A stretch of DNA of 64,000 nucleotides from an uncultured Roseibium sp. (lineage in GTDB: Bacteria > Pseudomonadota > Alphaproteobacteria > Rhizobiales > Stappiaceae), in the NCBI RefSeq assembly GCF_947496995.1, contig NZ_CANMFD010000005.1, forward strand, positions 310,001-374,000. Direction: 5' to 3'. Each line of letters starts with the position of its first letter. Within the stretch, counting starts at the first letter, position 1. The position numbers were made by a program, and so were the translations under genes. Below the pieces are notes generated by a model, which worked only from the letters and a program-made list of their open reading frames with translations, searched no databases and was not told where the DNA came from. Positions 24,808 to 32,999 of this stretch are shown one piece after another.

Positions 24808-26130
24808 ATGACCGATTTTCATACTCCGACTTCGACACCGGCGACCCCTTCGGTTGACCATGCCGCTCATTCCAAGCTGATCTCCGAAAGGCAGATGATG
24901 GCGGGCGTCTTGGTCGGGCTTTTTCTCGTGGTACTCGGCACCGCGATCCTATTCATGGGCCGCAATCAGGTTGCCTCGTCCCTGACAATCTGTGTGGGCT
25001 TCGGCATCGTTCTGGCGATGTTCGGAACGCAGGTTTCCGGACGCTGGGCGGGCTGGTCGGCCACGGGAGCAGGCGCAACGGCAGTCCTGCTCTTTCTGGT
25101 TCTCCAGCAATTCTCCGACGCTCCGGTTCGCAACGATTTCATCAAGGGAAGCCTGGAAGGGGATTTCTCCAAGGTCGCGGACATTCGGATCATCGACGAG
25201 CATCCCATGTATGTCTACAGAGACCGCTCGACCTCCACGATCCGGTTCCTCAATCTCGGCAGGGATCTCAAGAGTCGTCAGGTCAGGATGCAGGTCGATA
25301 CGATCGAAAACGATCCCGGAGCGGAATTTTTCCAGCTCTATGCGAATTCGGACCTGTTCGAAGAGCGCATGCTCAGTCACACTTCCTCCGGTGAAGAGTT
25401 CATGCAGCTGGCATTTGATTATACAAACCGTGTGGTTCTGGATGGAGACGTCGTGCTGTTCGAGGAACGGGAGTCGATTTTAGGAGAAACCGCTCCCGAG
25501 ACACTGTTTGCGCGGGAAGGGTTGGATCTCTTCGGTATGTCCGCGCGGGCCGAATCGGGACCGGCAAACTCTGGCAAATCCGATTTGAGTTCCGCGGAAA
25601 TCGCGACGCTGATAGAAGACTTGAAGAGTGAAGAGATTTACCGGCGGCGCAACGCGCGCGACCTGCTGGTCAACGTGGGTCCACCCGCGGTCAATCAGCT
25701 GGCCGATGCCTTCGCATCGGCGAACACCGGGAGCGCGGACGACTACCGCATTCGCGTCGGCACGACGTATATTCTCTCCGAGATGCTGCGGAGCGACGAG
25801 ACGCTGAGAACGGATATCTCGGCGCAACTGACAGAGGACGAATTTCCCTATTTTGTCGAAGCAGCCGCCGACGAGGACAAGACCATACGTTATCAGGCCG
25901 CCGAGTTCCTGTATCTGCTGGAAGACCCCCGCTCGGTCTCCTCAAGCCTTGATGCCGTCAAGGATGACAGAAACGCCTCCGTCGAAAATCAGGTGTTGAT
26001 CCTGAAAGAATCCGCCAGGGCGTTTGATGTCGAGGCGAAAGACGAGATCATTTCGGAGCTCAGCAAAAGCGGTCGCTATAATGAGCTCCAGTCTCCCAAA
26101 CTCACTTTGAAGAACATCTTCAACTGGTGA
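24808..26130 (+). CDS. Membrane protein with cytoplasmic or periplasmic HEAT-like C-terminal domain, unknown function
   Basis: The 440-residue protein has three hydrophobic segments at about residues 30-50, 53-70 and 73-95. A beta-rich middle region (about 100-225) follows. From about 265 an alpha-helical region has HEAT-like units, for example LIEDLKSEEIYRRRNARDLLVNVGPPAVNQLADAF and EDKTIRYQAAEFLYLLEDPRSV. GGGAGG lies 6 nt upstream of ATG 24808. I do not recognise a named family. The gene stands alone between divergent and convergent neighbours. A membrane-bound scaffold is the most that can be suggested. Confidence 0.7.
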   Translation: MTDFHTPTSTPATPSVDHAAHSKLISERQMMAGVLVGLFLVVLGTAILFMGRNQVASSLTICVGFGIVLAMFGTQVSGRWAGWSATGAGATAVLLFLVLQQFSDAPVRNDFIKGSLEGDFSKVADIRIIDEHPMYVYRDRSTSTIRFLNLGRDLKSRQVRMQVDTIENDPGAEFFQLYANSDLFEERMLSHTSSGEEFMQLAFDYTNRVVLDGDVVLFEERESILGETAPETLFAREGLDLFGMSARAESGPANSGKSDLSSAEIATLIEDLKSEEIYRRRNARDLLVNVGPPAVNQLADAFASANTGSADDYRIRVGTTYILSEMLRSDETLRTDISAQLTEDEFPYFVEAAADEDKTIRYQAAEFLYLLEDPRSVSSSLDAVKDDRNASVENQVLILKESARAFDVEAKDEIISELSKSGRYNELQSPKLTLKNIFNW

Positions 26131-26139
26131 TGTGCCTTT

Positions 26140-26685
26140 TCACGTCCCGGGAACTTTCCTGCCCGAGCGCATGACCGGGCCGCCGGAGACATGCCTGGGG
26201 CGTTCGATCTTCGGCGCGCCGGCGGTCAGCGGGCGCTCCGCGTAGCGGCCGAGGGCCCTGTGGCGGTCATACATGACGATTGCGCCTGCCATGGCGACGT
26301 TGATGCAGAATTTGGTCGGGATTTTCACCACGTGAGCGCAACGCTCCAGCATCTGCGGCGACAGCGAGCCACGCTCGGGGCCAAGCACATAGGCCGCCTG
26401 CAGCGGATGGCCGAAGCTCGGCAGATCGATGGACTCCTCGGTGAGCTCGATACCGACGAGCTGGCAGCCGGCGGGCAGATCCATCGTCTCGACGCTGTCC
26501 CATGTGAACACCGGCAGATGACCGGGGCTCTTGGAGGTGTCGGACGGCGGGGCCTTGCGGAGTTTGCGGTCGGCATCCACGGTGAAAAAGAAGTTCGCAC
26601 CGAAGGCGTGCGCGGAGCGCATCAGCGTGCCGAGGTTCATCCGTTTGGAGAGGCCTTCCGCCCCGACCGCAAAATATCCGCGCAT
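26140..26685 (-). CDS. SpoU/TrmH-type RNA 2'-O-methyltransferase
   Basis: This is a 181-residue SPOUT-class enzyme with the three SpoU motifs. Motif 1 (KRMNLGTLMRSAHAFGA) includes the asparagine and arginine; motif 2 is YVLGPERGSLS with the catalytic-loop glutamate; motif 3 is IPTKFCINVAMAGAIVMYDRH, forming the SAM-binding knot. It methylates a ribose 2'-OH, in tRNA or rRNA. It is shorter than TrmH and closer to the short TrmL/TrmH-like proteins of alphaproteobacteria; the target base is unknown. It begins about 180 bp upstream of the divergent quinone oxidoreductase gene. Confidence 0.85.
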   Translation of the reverse strand: MRGYFAVGAEGLSKRMNLGTLMRSAHAFGANFFFTVDADRKLRKAPPSDTSKSPGHLPVFTWDSVETMDLPAGCQLVGIELTEESIDLPSFGHPLQAAYVLGPERGSLSPQMLERCAHVVKIPTKFCINVAMAGAIVMYDRHRALGRYAERPLTAGAPKIERPRHVSGGPVMRSGRKVPGT

Positions 26686-26868
26686 TCTGTCTTTCCAATG
26701 TTTCTGCTTCTCTAGGGTACGGACCCATAGCGGAAAGTCGGCTGAGCTGAAAGGTTTACCGCCAAAACACTGGCCCGTGCGTGCCCTGCAGATTATCCGG
26801 AAAGCCTATATCTGCGGCGGATGTCCATTGCTAACCTGCCGTTTCCATTTGTGCTTCAAGAGGTCACC

Positions 26869-27843
26869 GTGAAAGCCTGTCTTTGCAAAACTCCGGGTCC
26901 GGCTTCGGATCTCGTCGTCGAGGAAATTCCGGCACCAACGGCCGGGCCGGGCGAAGCCGTCGTTCAGGTGAAGGCCTGCGCGCTGAATTTCTTCGATACG
27001 CTGATCATTCAGGGAAAGTACCAATACAAGCCGGAGCTGCCGTTTTCGCCGAGCGCGGAGTTCGCCGGGGTCGTTGAAGCCGTCGGCGACGGTGTGACGG
27101 AGCTGTCCTGCGGCGACCGGGTGATGGGCTACATGCGCTGGGGCGCGGCACGGGAAAAGGTCGCCGTGCGTGCGCAGGACCTCGTGCGGATGCCCGACGA
27201 CGTTTCCTTCGAGACGGCTGCCGGTCTCACGGTGACCTACGGCACGACATTGCATGCCTACCGCGACAGGGGCGGACTTCGCGCCGGGGAGACCGTAGCA
27301 GTGCTCGGGGCATCGGGCGGTGTCGGCCAGGCGGCGGTCGAGATCGCCGCGATCATGGGGGCGAACGTGATCGCCTGTGCATCGTCGGAGGAAAAACTGG
27401 CCTTCGCGAAGTCGCTGGGGGCTCACCAGACGGTCGATTATTCCAGGCAGAATCTGAAAGAGACGTTGAAGGAGCTGACCGGCGGCAAGGGGGTCGATGT
27501 GGTCTACGATCCCGTCGGCGGCGACCTGTCGGAGCAGGCGCTGAGGGCAACGGCCTGGGAAGGCCGTTTCCTGGTGATCGGATTCGCGTCCGGCGACATC
27601 CCGAAAATTCCCCTGAACCTGCTGCTTCTCAAAGGCTGTGACATGCGCGGGATCTTCTGGGGCGAAGCGCTGAACCGGGATCCGGACGGCCACCGCAAAA
27701 ACATGGCACAATTGCTGGATTGGGTGCGGGAGGGCAAGCTGAAGCCCCATATCCATGCGGTCTATCCGCTGGAGCAGGTTCCTGCAGCCCTTGAGGAAAT
27801 CGCGGCCCGCCGGGTGCGCGGCAAGGTGATTGTCACACCCTGA
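26869..27843 (+). CDS. NADPH:quinone oxidoreductase family protein (MDR superfamily, zinc-free)
   Basis: The protein of about 324 residues has a GroES-like N-terminal domain and a Rossmann domain with AVLGASGGVGQAAVEIAAIMGA (about 145-166, the NADPH-binding AxxGxxG motif). The zinc-binding cysteines of alcohol dehydrogenases are absent, as in quinone reductases. The C-terminus (EQVPAALEEIAARRVRGKVIVTP) is typical of the family. GTG 26869 (MKACLCKTPG) is preferred to ATG 26821 because AAGAGG lies just upstream and the family starts there. It reduces quinones or enones with NADPH. Single gene, convergent with xthA. Confidence 0.87.
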   Translation: MKACLCKTPGPASDLVVEEIPAPTAGPGEAVVQVKACALNFFDTLIIQGKYQYKPELPFSPSAEFAGVVEAVGDGVTELSCGDRVMGYMRWGAAREKVAVRAQDLVRMPDDVSFETAAGLTVTYGTTLHAYRDRGGLRAGETVAVLGASGGVGQAAVEIAAIMGANVIACASSEEKLAFAKSLGAHQTVDYSRQNLKETLKELTGGKGVDVVYDPVGGDLSEQALRATAWEGRFLVIGFASGDIPKIPLNLLLLKGCDMRGIFWGEALNRDPDGHRKNMAQLLDWVREGKLKPHIHAVYPLEQVPAALEEIAARRVRGKVIVTP

Positions 27844-27879
27844 GGCCGCTATGGGATGGTTGCAGGGTGGCGGGGTGCC

Positions 27880-28689
27880 TCAGATCGAGAATTCCGCGAT
27901 CACCGGAGCGTGGTCCGACGGTTTTTCCCAGCCGCGGGCGTCGCGCAGGACGGTCGTGCTCCTGATATGCGGTGCCAGAGGCGGCGAGACCCAGACGTGG
28001 TCGAGACGTCGGCCCTTGTCGGCCAACGACCAGTCCTTCGCCCGGTAGCTCCACCAAGTGTAGAGCTTTTCGTCCAGCGGCGTGAACTGGCGCATGGCGT
28101 CCAGCCAGTCACCGGCCTTGCGGATTTCTTCCAGCAGCTCGGTCTCGACCGGCGTATGGGAGACCACTTTCAGAAGCTTTTTGTGAGACCAGACGTCGTG
28201 CTCGAAGGGGGCGACGTTGAGGTCGCCGACGAGAACGGCGGGCTTTTCCGTTTCCGCTCCGGTGAGCCAGCCCTGCATTTCTGCCATGAAATCGAGCTTG
28301 TGGCCGAATTTCGGATTGATCGTGCGGTCCGGTTCGTCACCGCCAGCGGGCACGTAGAAATTATGCACGCGCATGCTGGCACCGTTGAAGGGAACATCCA
28401 CCGCGACATGGCGGCTGTCGCCCATGTCGCAGAAGCCGCGTTTTTCCACGTTGCTCAGCGGCAGCTTTGAAAGGGTTGCGACGCCGTGGTAGCCCTTCTG
28501 GCCGTTGATGGCCATATGCTCGAAGCCGGCTTTGCGGAAAGCGTTTTCCGGGAAATTGGCGTCCGGGCACTTGGTTTCCTGAAGGCAGATCACGTCCGGC
28601 GCGATTTCCTCGATCAGCTGTTCCACAATCGGCATGCGCAGACGCACGGAGTTGATGTTCCAGGTGACGAGCTTGAGACGGTCGGTCAT
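27880..28689 (-). CDS. xthA: Exodeoxyribonuclease III
   Basis: The 269-residue member of the exonuclease-endonuclease-phosphatase family has KLVTWNINSVRLR (metal ligand Asn), CLQETKCPD (catalytic Glu), VLVGDLNVAP (DxN motif) and RRLDHVWVSPPL, with SDHAPV at the end (catalytic His). It repairs abasic sites and 3' blocks in DNA. A GGAC sequence lies upstream of ATG 28689. It is convergent with the quinone oxidoreductase gene and its upstream region is shared with the lysozyme-like gene. Confidence 0.95.
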   Translation of the reverse strand: MTDRLKLVTWNINSVRLRMPIVEQLIEEIAPDVICLQETKCPDANFPENAFRKAGFEHMAINGQKGYHGVATLSKLPLSNVEKRGFCDMGDSRHVAVDVPFNGASMRVHNFYVPAGGDEPDRTINPKFGHKLDFMAEMQGWLTGAETEKPAVLVGDLNVAPFEHDVWSHKKLLKVVSHTPVETELLEEIRKAGDWLDAMRQFTPLDEKLYTWWSYRAKDWSLADKGRRLDHVWVSPPLAPHIRSTTVLRDARGWEKPSDHAPVIAEFSI

Positions 28690-29021
28690 GAGGTCCTTGC
28701 CGGAGAGAATTTAAGGTCCTCCAAGTCATAAGGATTCGGTCCGGGAGTGCAACGGATTTCAGTCTTCGGGTGTGTCGTCGGGAGCGCTGCCGCTTGTGCC
28801 CGCAAGAGGCGATGCCGGCCGGGAGAACGGTCAGGGCGAGCCCCAAGACCAGTTCCCCGGTTATGTCCTTCATCTGCCGCAATCAGGCCTTAATCAGTGC
28901 TCCTGGCACAAATGGGCGGATGCCTTTGCCGGAAAAACGCGATTTTGTCCACGCTCCGTTAGGAAATCACGGGCATTTTGAGCCGTTAAAACAAGTTTTT
29001 CTTAACCTTGTCGAGGACGCT
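28690..29021. other. Intergenic region between xthA and the GH25 gene
   Basis: No supported gene. A plus-strand open frame continues through it into the GH25 gene, but has no signal peptide or ribosome binding site before 29022. It is interpreted as non-coding. Confidence 0.5.
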
Positions 29022-29753
29022 GTGCTGCCCCTGATTAAGACCTTTTGTTCCATCGTCGGATTCATATTTCTAGGATCCTGTTCCGCTTACGACTTTCCAG
29101 ATCCGACTCCGGAGGACTTTGCGGTCCACGGCATCGACATCTCGCGCTGGCAGGGGGACATCGACTGGGCGAGGGCGAAACAGTCGGGTGTTGCCTTCGC
29201 CTGGATCAAGGCGACGGAAGGTGGCGACCATGTGGATCCGCGCTTTGTCGAGAACTGGGTCGGTGCCCGCCAGGCCGGTGTACCGCGCGGCGCGTATCAC
29301 TTCTATTATTTCTGCCGGCCGGTGGAGGAGCAGATTTCCTGGGTCAAGGAAATCGTTCCCCGCGACCCGGAAGCGCTTCCGCTGGTTCTGGACATGGAAT
29401 GGAACGCCCATTCCAAGACATGCACGACGCGGCCCGGTCGGTCGCAGATCTTGCGCGACATGAAGATATTCCTGGACGAGATGGAAAAGTATTACGGCAA
29501 GCGGCCGGTGATCTACTCCTCGGTCGACTTCCATCGGGACAGGCTTGTCGGCGCGCTCAAGGGCGAGCAATTCTGGTTGCGCTCGGTCGCCACCTACCCG
29601 AACAACATCTACGAGCAGCGTGAGGACTGGGTGTTCTGGCAGTATACGGCGGAAGGGTCCGTGCCCGGTATTCGCGGCGATGTGGACCGGAATGCCTTCT
29701 TCGGCACAAAGTCCCAGTTTCGCGACTGGCTGAACGGCAAGCTGAAACGCTAG
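29022..29753 (+). CDS. GH25-family lysozyme-like lipoprotein
   Basis: The protein of about 243 residues starts at GTG 29022, five bases after GAGG. It has a lipoprotein signal with lipobox FLGSC (Cys about residue 18). The glycoside hydrolase 25 barrel follows: HGIDISRWQGDIDWARAKQSGVAFAWIKATEGG carries the catalytic aspartate and substrate-binding motif. GAYHFYYF, LVLDMEWN (DxE catalytic pair), VIYSS and FWQYTAEG complete the family pattern. It should cleave peptidoglycan glycan strands from an outer- or inner-membrane anchored position. Its 3' end faces the terminator shared with the VOC gene. Confidence 0.88.
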   Translation: MLPLIKTFCSIVGFIFLGSCSAYDFPDPTPEDFAVHGIDISRWQGDIDWARAKQSGVAFAWIKATEGGDHVDPRFVENWVGARQAGVPRGAYHFYYFCRPVEEQISWVKEIVPRDPEALPLVLDMEWNAHSKTCTTRPGRSQILRDMKIFLDEMEKYYGKRPVIYSSVDFHRDRLVGALKGEQFWLRSVATYPNNIYEQREDWVFWQYTAEGSVPGIRGDVDRNAFFGTKSQFRDWLNGKLKR

Positions 29754-29776
29754 AGCGTTTCCGGCCTGAAGCAACG

Positions 29777-29807
29777 AAAAAGACGTGTGAGAAAACCCTC
29801 ACACGTC
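29777..29807 (-). terminator. Intrinsic terminator for the VOC-protein gene
   Basis: GACGTGTGAG (29782-29791) pairs perfectly with CTCACACGTC (29798-29807). On the minus strand it is followed by five T. It can also slow plus-strand transcription leaving the GH25 gene. Confidence 0.8.
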
Positions 29808-29895
29808 CTGAATTGTTTGTCGTGTCGTCGAAATGGCGCTTGGCGGCCGGCAACAAGCGCGCGAGTTCTTCCGAAGCCACCGGTTCGGCCGAAAA

Positions 29896-30270
29896 CTATT
29901 GTTTTGTCAGATCCTGCGCCAGCATGAGCGCATTACCGTCCGGATCGTAGAATGTGGCGGTGCTGACCATGCCCTCTATGGTTTCTGTCTCGCCGTCGAA
30001 TTTCACGTCCTCCTTTTCAAGGGCCGCCCGGGCCGACGCAATATCCGCAACACCAAAAACCGGCACCATGTTGCCCGGAGACGGTTCCGTCTGCTCGCCC
30101 AGTCCAAGGGTGACGCCTTCCGTCTTGGTCTGCATTTCGCTCCAGCCGGCCTCATCGATATGCATGAGCAGCTGGAAGCCCAGGTTCTTTTCATACCACT
30201 CCGCACTGGCATGGCGGTCACGCACAGACAGGGCGAGGGTGATGGTGTTTTCCAGAGAAACAACTGGCAT
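29896..30270 (-). CDS. VOC/glyoxalase superfamily protein
   Basis: The 124-residue protein has two beta-alpha-beta-beta-beta modules typical of the vicinal-oxygen-chelate fold: ITLALSVRDRHASAEWYEKNLGF and later TATFYDPDGNALMLAQ. The latter has the usual DPDGN motif and would place a metal-ligand glutamate differently from true glyoxalase I. Substrate is unknown; homologues are often annotated as glyoxalase or bleomycin-resistance-like. It is divergent from the HxlR-like gene, whose product probably controls it. A terminator lies 90 bp downstream. Confidence 0.85.
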   Translation of the reverse strand: MPVVSLENTITLALSVRDRHASAEWYEKNLGFQLLMHIDEAGWSEMQTKTEGVTLGLGEQTEPSPGNMVPVFGVADIASARAALEKEDVKFDGETETIEGMVSTATFYDPDGNALMLAQDLTKQ

Positions 30271-30293
30271 GACACTTTCCTATGTAGTAAAAA

Positions 30294-30306
30294 TATAGTA
30301 GCTATA
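30294..30306. promoter_or_regulatory. Palindrome in VOC/HxlR divergent promoter
   Basis: TATAG-TAG-CTATA (30294-30306) is an inverted repeat centred five bases before the HxlR start. A related TATGTAGTA lies just upstream at 30281. The 40-bp divergent space is AT-rich and probably contains both promoters. Confidence 0.4.
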
Positions 30307-30310
30307 ATTC

Positions 30311-30856
30311 ATGGATATGCCGCTGCTTGTCAAGCTGACATCGAAAGCCTGGTCCTTGAAAATTCTGGGGTTGCTGCATTCCGGCGTTCCGGGCCGCCAG
30401 GCACCGTTGATCGCAGCGACCTCGGCGTCGCGCAGTGCCTTTGCCGCCAGCCTGGAGCACCTGGCCCAGCTGGGACTGTTGGAGAGGAACCCGGGCCATG
30501 GCCACCCGCTCCGGCCGGAGTTCCGGCTGACGGAGCAAGGCAAGGTGGTCGCCGCCATGGCCCACCGCATCCTGGAAGCAGCGCCGGGCGAGGATGGGTT
30601 TGATATTTTGAAACGAAGCTGGCCCGTGCCCATCCTGGCGCTGACGGAAGCTCCCAGCCGGTTTTCCACCATCAGGTCCGGTTTGGGTGCGATTACCGAT
30701 CGCGCACTTTCCAAGTCACTGGGAATGCTTGAAGAACGGGAGTGGCTTCGGCGTGAGATCGATGTGTCACAGCGCACGCCATTTCCGACCTATCAGGCGG
30801 TGAATGCGGGGCAGACAATCAACCGGGCCATAGGACTGAGCCACTCTAATCTGTGA
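30311..30856 (+). CDS. Double winged-helix HxlR-type regulator
   Basis: The 181-residue protein consists of two consecutive winged-helix units of the HxlR kind. Residues about 7-85 contain WSLKILGLLHSG, LEHLAQLGLLERN and PEFRLTEQGK. Residues about 95-175 contain RSWPVPILALTEAP, ALSKSLGMLEEREWLRREI and FPTYQAVNAG. Most HxlR proteins have one such unit and dimerise; this duplicated form may bind DNA as a monomer. The ATG at 30311 has no ribosome binding site, so it may be leaderless or start slightly downstream. The divergent VOC gene is the likely target. Confidence 0.75.
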   Translation: MDMPLLVKLTSKAWSLKILGLLHSGVPGRQAPLIAATSASRSAFAASLEHLAQLGLLERNPGHGHPLRPEFRLTEQGKVVAAMAHRILEAAPGEDGFDILKRSWPVPILALTEAPSRFSTIRSGLGAITDRALSKSLGMLEEREWLRREIDVSQRTPFPTYQAVNAGQTINRAIGLSHSNL

Positions 30857-30895
30857 AACTTGAATGTCCACAGACTTTGGAGACGTCGACCCAGC

Positions 30896-31387
30896 TTAAC
30901 GGATCGTGATCTGGTGAGCAATGTCCCTGCCATTGCTGACCGTGACCTGCGTGAAGCCGATCAGCTTGCAGAAGTCGAGGAAATTCAGTTCCTGCGGCTG
31001 GGTGGAGCGTGCGAAGATCTCCGTTGACCGGGCCATGGATGTCAGCGAAGCCAGCAGGGCGCGCAGCCGGTACAGCGTGTCGTACTGGCCATCGCCGGTT
31101 GCCACGATAATCAGCTTCTCAAGGTCGGCTCCCTTGGCGAAGAGATGGTAGCCGACGAGGGAGTTGCGCTCTTCATTCTTGCTTGCCAGGCCGATGACGA
31201 ACGCGGCGCGCGATTTCTTGCTGGCGTCCGGCGCGGGTGCGAGTTCGGAAACATAGGCCTCCCGGGTTTGAGGCACCGGGTAATAATATCCCGCATGGGC
31301 ATCAAGGGCGGCTGCCGGGAAGGTGAGGGCGGCCAGGCCCAGCACCGAAGTGGCAAGAATGGCCGCGATCATTCGAATTCTTTGCAT
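30896..31387 (-). CDS. Secreted protein of unknown function
   Basis: The protein of about 163 residues starts MQRIRMIAAILATSVLGLAALTFPAAALDAHAGYYYPVPQ, of which the first 27 residues form a signal peptide. The mature part has the segments RAAFVIGLASKNEERNSLVGYHLFAKGADLEKLIIVATGDGQYDTLYRLRALLASL and FLDFCKLIGFTQVTVSNGRDIAHQI. Similar alphaproteobacterial proteins are sometimes labelled molybdopterin-guanine dinucleotide biosynthesis protein A. The export signal and the absence of a nucleotide-binding motif make that label unsafe. Function is unknown. ATG 31387 is chosen because the signal peptide begins there. Confidence 0.7.
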   Translation of the reverse strand: MQRIRMIAAILATSVLGLAALTFPAAALDAHAGYYYPVPQTREAYVSELAPAPDASKKSRAAFVIGLASKNEERNSLVGYHLFAKGADLEKLIIVATGDGQYDTLYRLRALLASLTSMARSTEIFARSTQPQELNFLDFCKLIGFTQVTVSNGRDIAHQITIR

Positions 31388-31539
31388 GGTGATGTGCCCC
31401 GTAACTTTCCCCGTTTCAATTGAATGACAAGCGCTTCCTGCGTGGAAAACGCTTCGCATCCGGTCCCATCAAGCCGCGAACGCAAGCCGGACGCAAGCCA
31501 GGTGAGCAATCATCCGGGGGAAGACAGATAGGAGAAACG

Positions 31540-31614
31540 ATGCAGCGCTATATTTTCGCCACGTTGTATACTCAATTGCTTGATGGTGTCGGGGCTTATA
31601 CCAACCGCAGTTGA
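31540..31614 (+). pseudogene. Short ORF with good ribosome binding site, cut by repeat element
   Basis: AGGAG lies 5 nt upstream of ATG 31540, opening a frame of 24 codons (MQRYIFATLYTQLLDGVGAY...). It runs into the left terminal repeat of the element at 31598 and stops at 31612-31614. The strong initiation signal and the truncation inside the repeat suggest the 5' remnant of a gene broken by insertion. A leader peptide is the alternative. Confidence 0.35.
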
Positions 31615-31860
31615 TAGGGACCCATTTGATGGCGTTGTTGCGCTTCGCCGACGAGGCGCGCTGCGCGGAACGGTCTGGTTGACCGATCAAGCAGCGCAAC
31701 GCTGCTCGGCGAGCCGGAACAAGCCACCGAAGGCCGCGTTTGGAGGTTGTTCTGCCGCGTCGCGCGTCTTGGCCGATGATCCACATCGCCCTGCGACGTG
31801 CTCCTTGCCGAACAACCTCCCAACGCGGTCAAATGGGTTCCTATCAACTGCGGTTGGTAT
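31598..31860. mobile_element. 263-bp MITE-like element with 32-bp terminal inverted repeats
   Basis: The 32 bases at 31598-31629 (starting ATACCAACCGCAG) match the reverse complement of 31829-31860 at 31 of 32 positions. A second, internal inverted repeat lies around 31733-31757 (CGCGTTTGGAGGTTGTTC) and 31806-31828 (GAACAACCTCCCAACGCG). There is no open frame large enough for a transposase, so this looks like a non-autonomous element. Flanking sequence shows no unambiguous target duplication. It ends 20 bp upstream of the SH3b gene. Confidence 0.75.
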
Positions 31861-31880
31861 TAGATTTTCGGAGTTTTGAT

Positions 31881-32324
31881 ATGTTGATCCGCTTGTCGCT
31901 GACGTTGATCGCGGTGGTCCTGACGGCGCTGCCGGCCGCCGCCCAATCCCGTCCGGCGATTGCCTATACGACCGCCAATCTCAACATGCGCGCCGGTCCG
32001 GGCACCAACTACCCGGTCATCACCACCGTACCGCGTGGCGGCGGTGTGACGATTTTCGGCTGTACCCCCGATTACAAATGGTGCGATGCCGCCTTCACCA
32101 ATGCGAAGGGCTGGGTGTCGGGCAAATACCTCAACTATGGCGGTGACGGTGCCTACTACGGCCGGCCGATCCCGAATGCCGGGGTCTATATCGGCGTGCC
32201 GCGCTATCAACGCAACTACCCGGACTACCGCCCGCCGGTCGTGGTGCAGCCGGAGCGACCGGCTCCCTACAGGCCACGTTATCCGGGCTATCCGCCGCGC
32301 TATTTCGAACATCAGGTCTATTAG
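31881..32324 (+). CDS. Secreted bacterial SH3-domain protein
   Basis: The 147-residue protein has a signal peptide (MLIRLSLTLIAVVLTALPAAAQS) and a single SH3b domain: ANLNMRAGPGTNYPVITTVPRGGGVTIFGCTPDYKWCDAAFTNAKGWVSGKYL, about residues 33-85. A tyrosine- and proline-rich tail (YQRNYPDYRPPVV...) completes it. Such proteins are periplasmic or surface-associated and may bind peptidoglycan. CGGAG precedes ATG 31881 by 7 nt. The MITE-like element ends just upstream, so the native promoter may have been displaced or replaced by sequence within the element. Confidence 0.85.
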   Translation: MLIRLSLTLIAVVLTALPAAAQSRPAIAYTTANLNMRAGPGTNYPVITTVPRGGGVTIFGCTPDYKWCDAAFTNAKGWVSGKYLNYGGDGAYYGRPIPNAGVYIGVPRYQRNYPDYRPPVVVQPERPAPYRPRYPGYPPRYFEHQVY

Positions 32325-32396
32325 AGACTGTCGCGGTAAACTGAATTCACGGAAGCGCTTGAACGCGACACGCTGCGGAAAGGCCTGGTGGTCGAC

Positions 32397-32999
32397 TTAC
32401 TGTGCCGGTTTGGGCGCTGCCATCACCAGTGACCAGAACACCTTGTGCTTGGCATTGGGCGCATAGGCGGTCGCGATGCCCAGCCGCGTTGCGTCCTTCA
32501 TCAGCAGCACTTCGTTGTGCTTGGGAGATTCCCGCCAACCGGAGAAAGCTTCCGCGAATGTGCGGTAGCCGCCGCTGACATTTTCGGAGGCCGCCGTTTT
32601 CGGCTCGCCGATGGAGATCATGCGCGTCGCCAGTTGCTGGCCGGAGGCGAGCGAGGCATTCACGTTGCCCGCGGCCGCCATGGCGTCGGCCTGTGTCGCG
32701 GCGATCGCGGAAAGCTGCGGATCGGGTGTCACCGGGCCGAGACCGCTGTTGATCCGGTATTGGGAAATCATCTGCGCGGCAGTGGCGGCATCCACCTGGC
32801 CGTCGACCCGCGCCAGATCCTGGTAAAAGGGCGGTGTCTGAATGCGGTCGCTCGTGCAGGCGGCTACCAAAAGTGCGAGCGCGCCGGCGGCCGCAAGGGT
32901 CAGGGATCGGTGCCCGATAGGATTTTCTGCCAAGATTTTGAATTTCCCGCGTTTGTCAGGGACATGATTCGCCCCGCCGGCAAGGTGATGGGACGACAA
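32397..32999 (-). CDS. CAP (SCP/PR-1) domain lipoprotein
   Basis: The protein of up to 200 residues has a lipoprotein signal with lipobox LALLVAAC and a CAP domain from about residue 70: AQMISQYRINSGLGPVTPDPQLSAIAATQADAMAA, SENVSGGYRTFAEAFSGWRESPKHNEVLLM and FWSLVMAAP. The histidine and glutamate positions typical of CAP proteins are mostly kept. The function of bacterial members is poorly known. ATG 32999 would give an unusually long N-region; a TTG at 32933 gives a normal lipoprotein signal (AENPIGHRSLTLAAAGALALL) and may be the true start. Confidence 0.8.
   Translation of the reverse strand: MSSHHLAGGANHVPDKRGKFKILAENPIGHRSLTLAAAGALALLVAACTSDRIQTPPFYQDLARVDGQVDAATAAQMISQYRINSGLGPVTPDPQLSAIAATQADAMAAAGNVNASLASGQQLATRMISIGEPKTAASENVSGGYRTFAEAFSGWRESPKHNEVLLMKDATRLGIATAYAPNAKHKVFWSLVMAAPKPAQ

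Noticed and set aside
28770-29021. Longer N-terminus for the GH25 lipoprotein
   Set aside because: The upstream in-frame part lacks a ribosome binding site and would bury the lipoprotein signal; GTG 29022 has GAGG and a proper lipobox.
30896-31387. Molybdopterin-guanine dinucleotide biosynthesis protein A
   Set aside because: A label sometimes attached to similar proteins, but this one is exported and has no nucleotidyltransferase motif.
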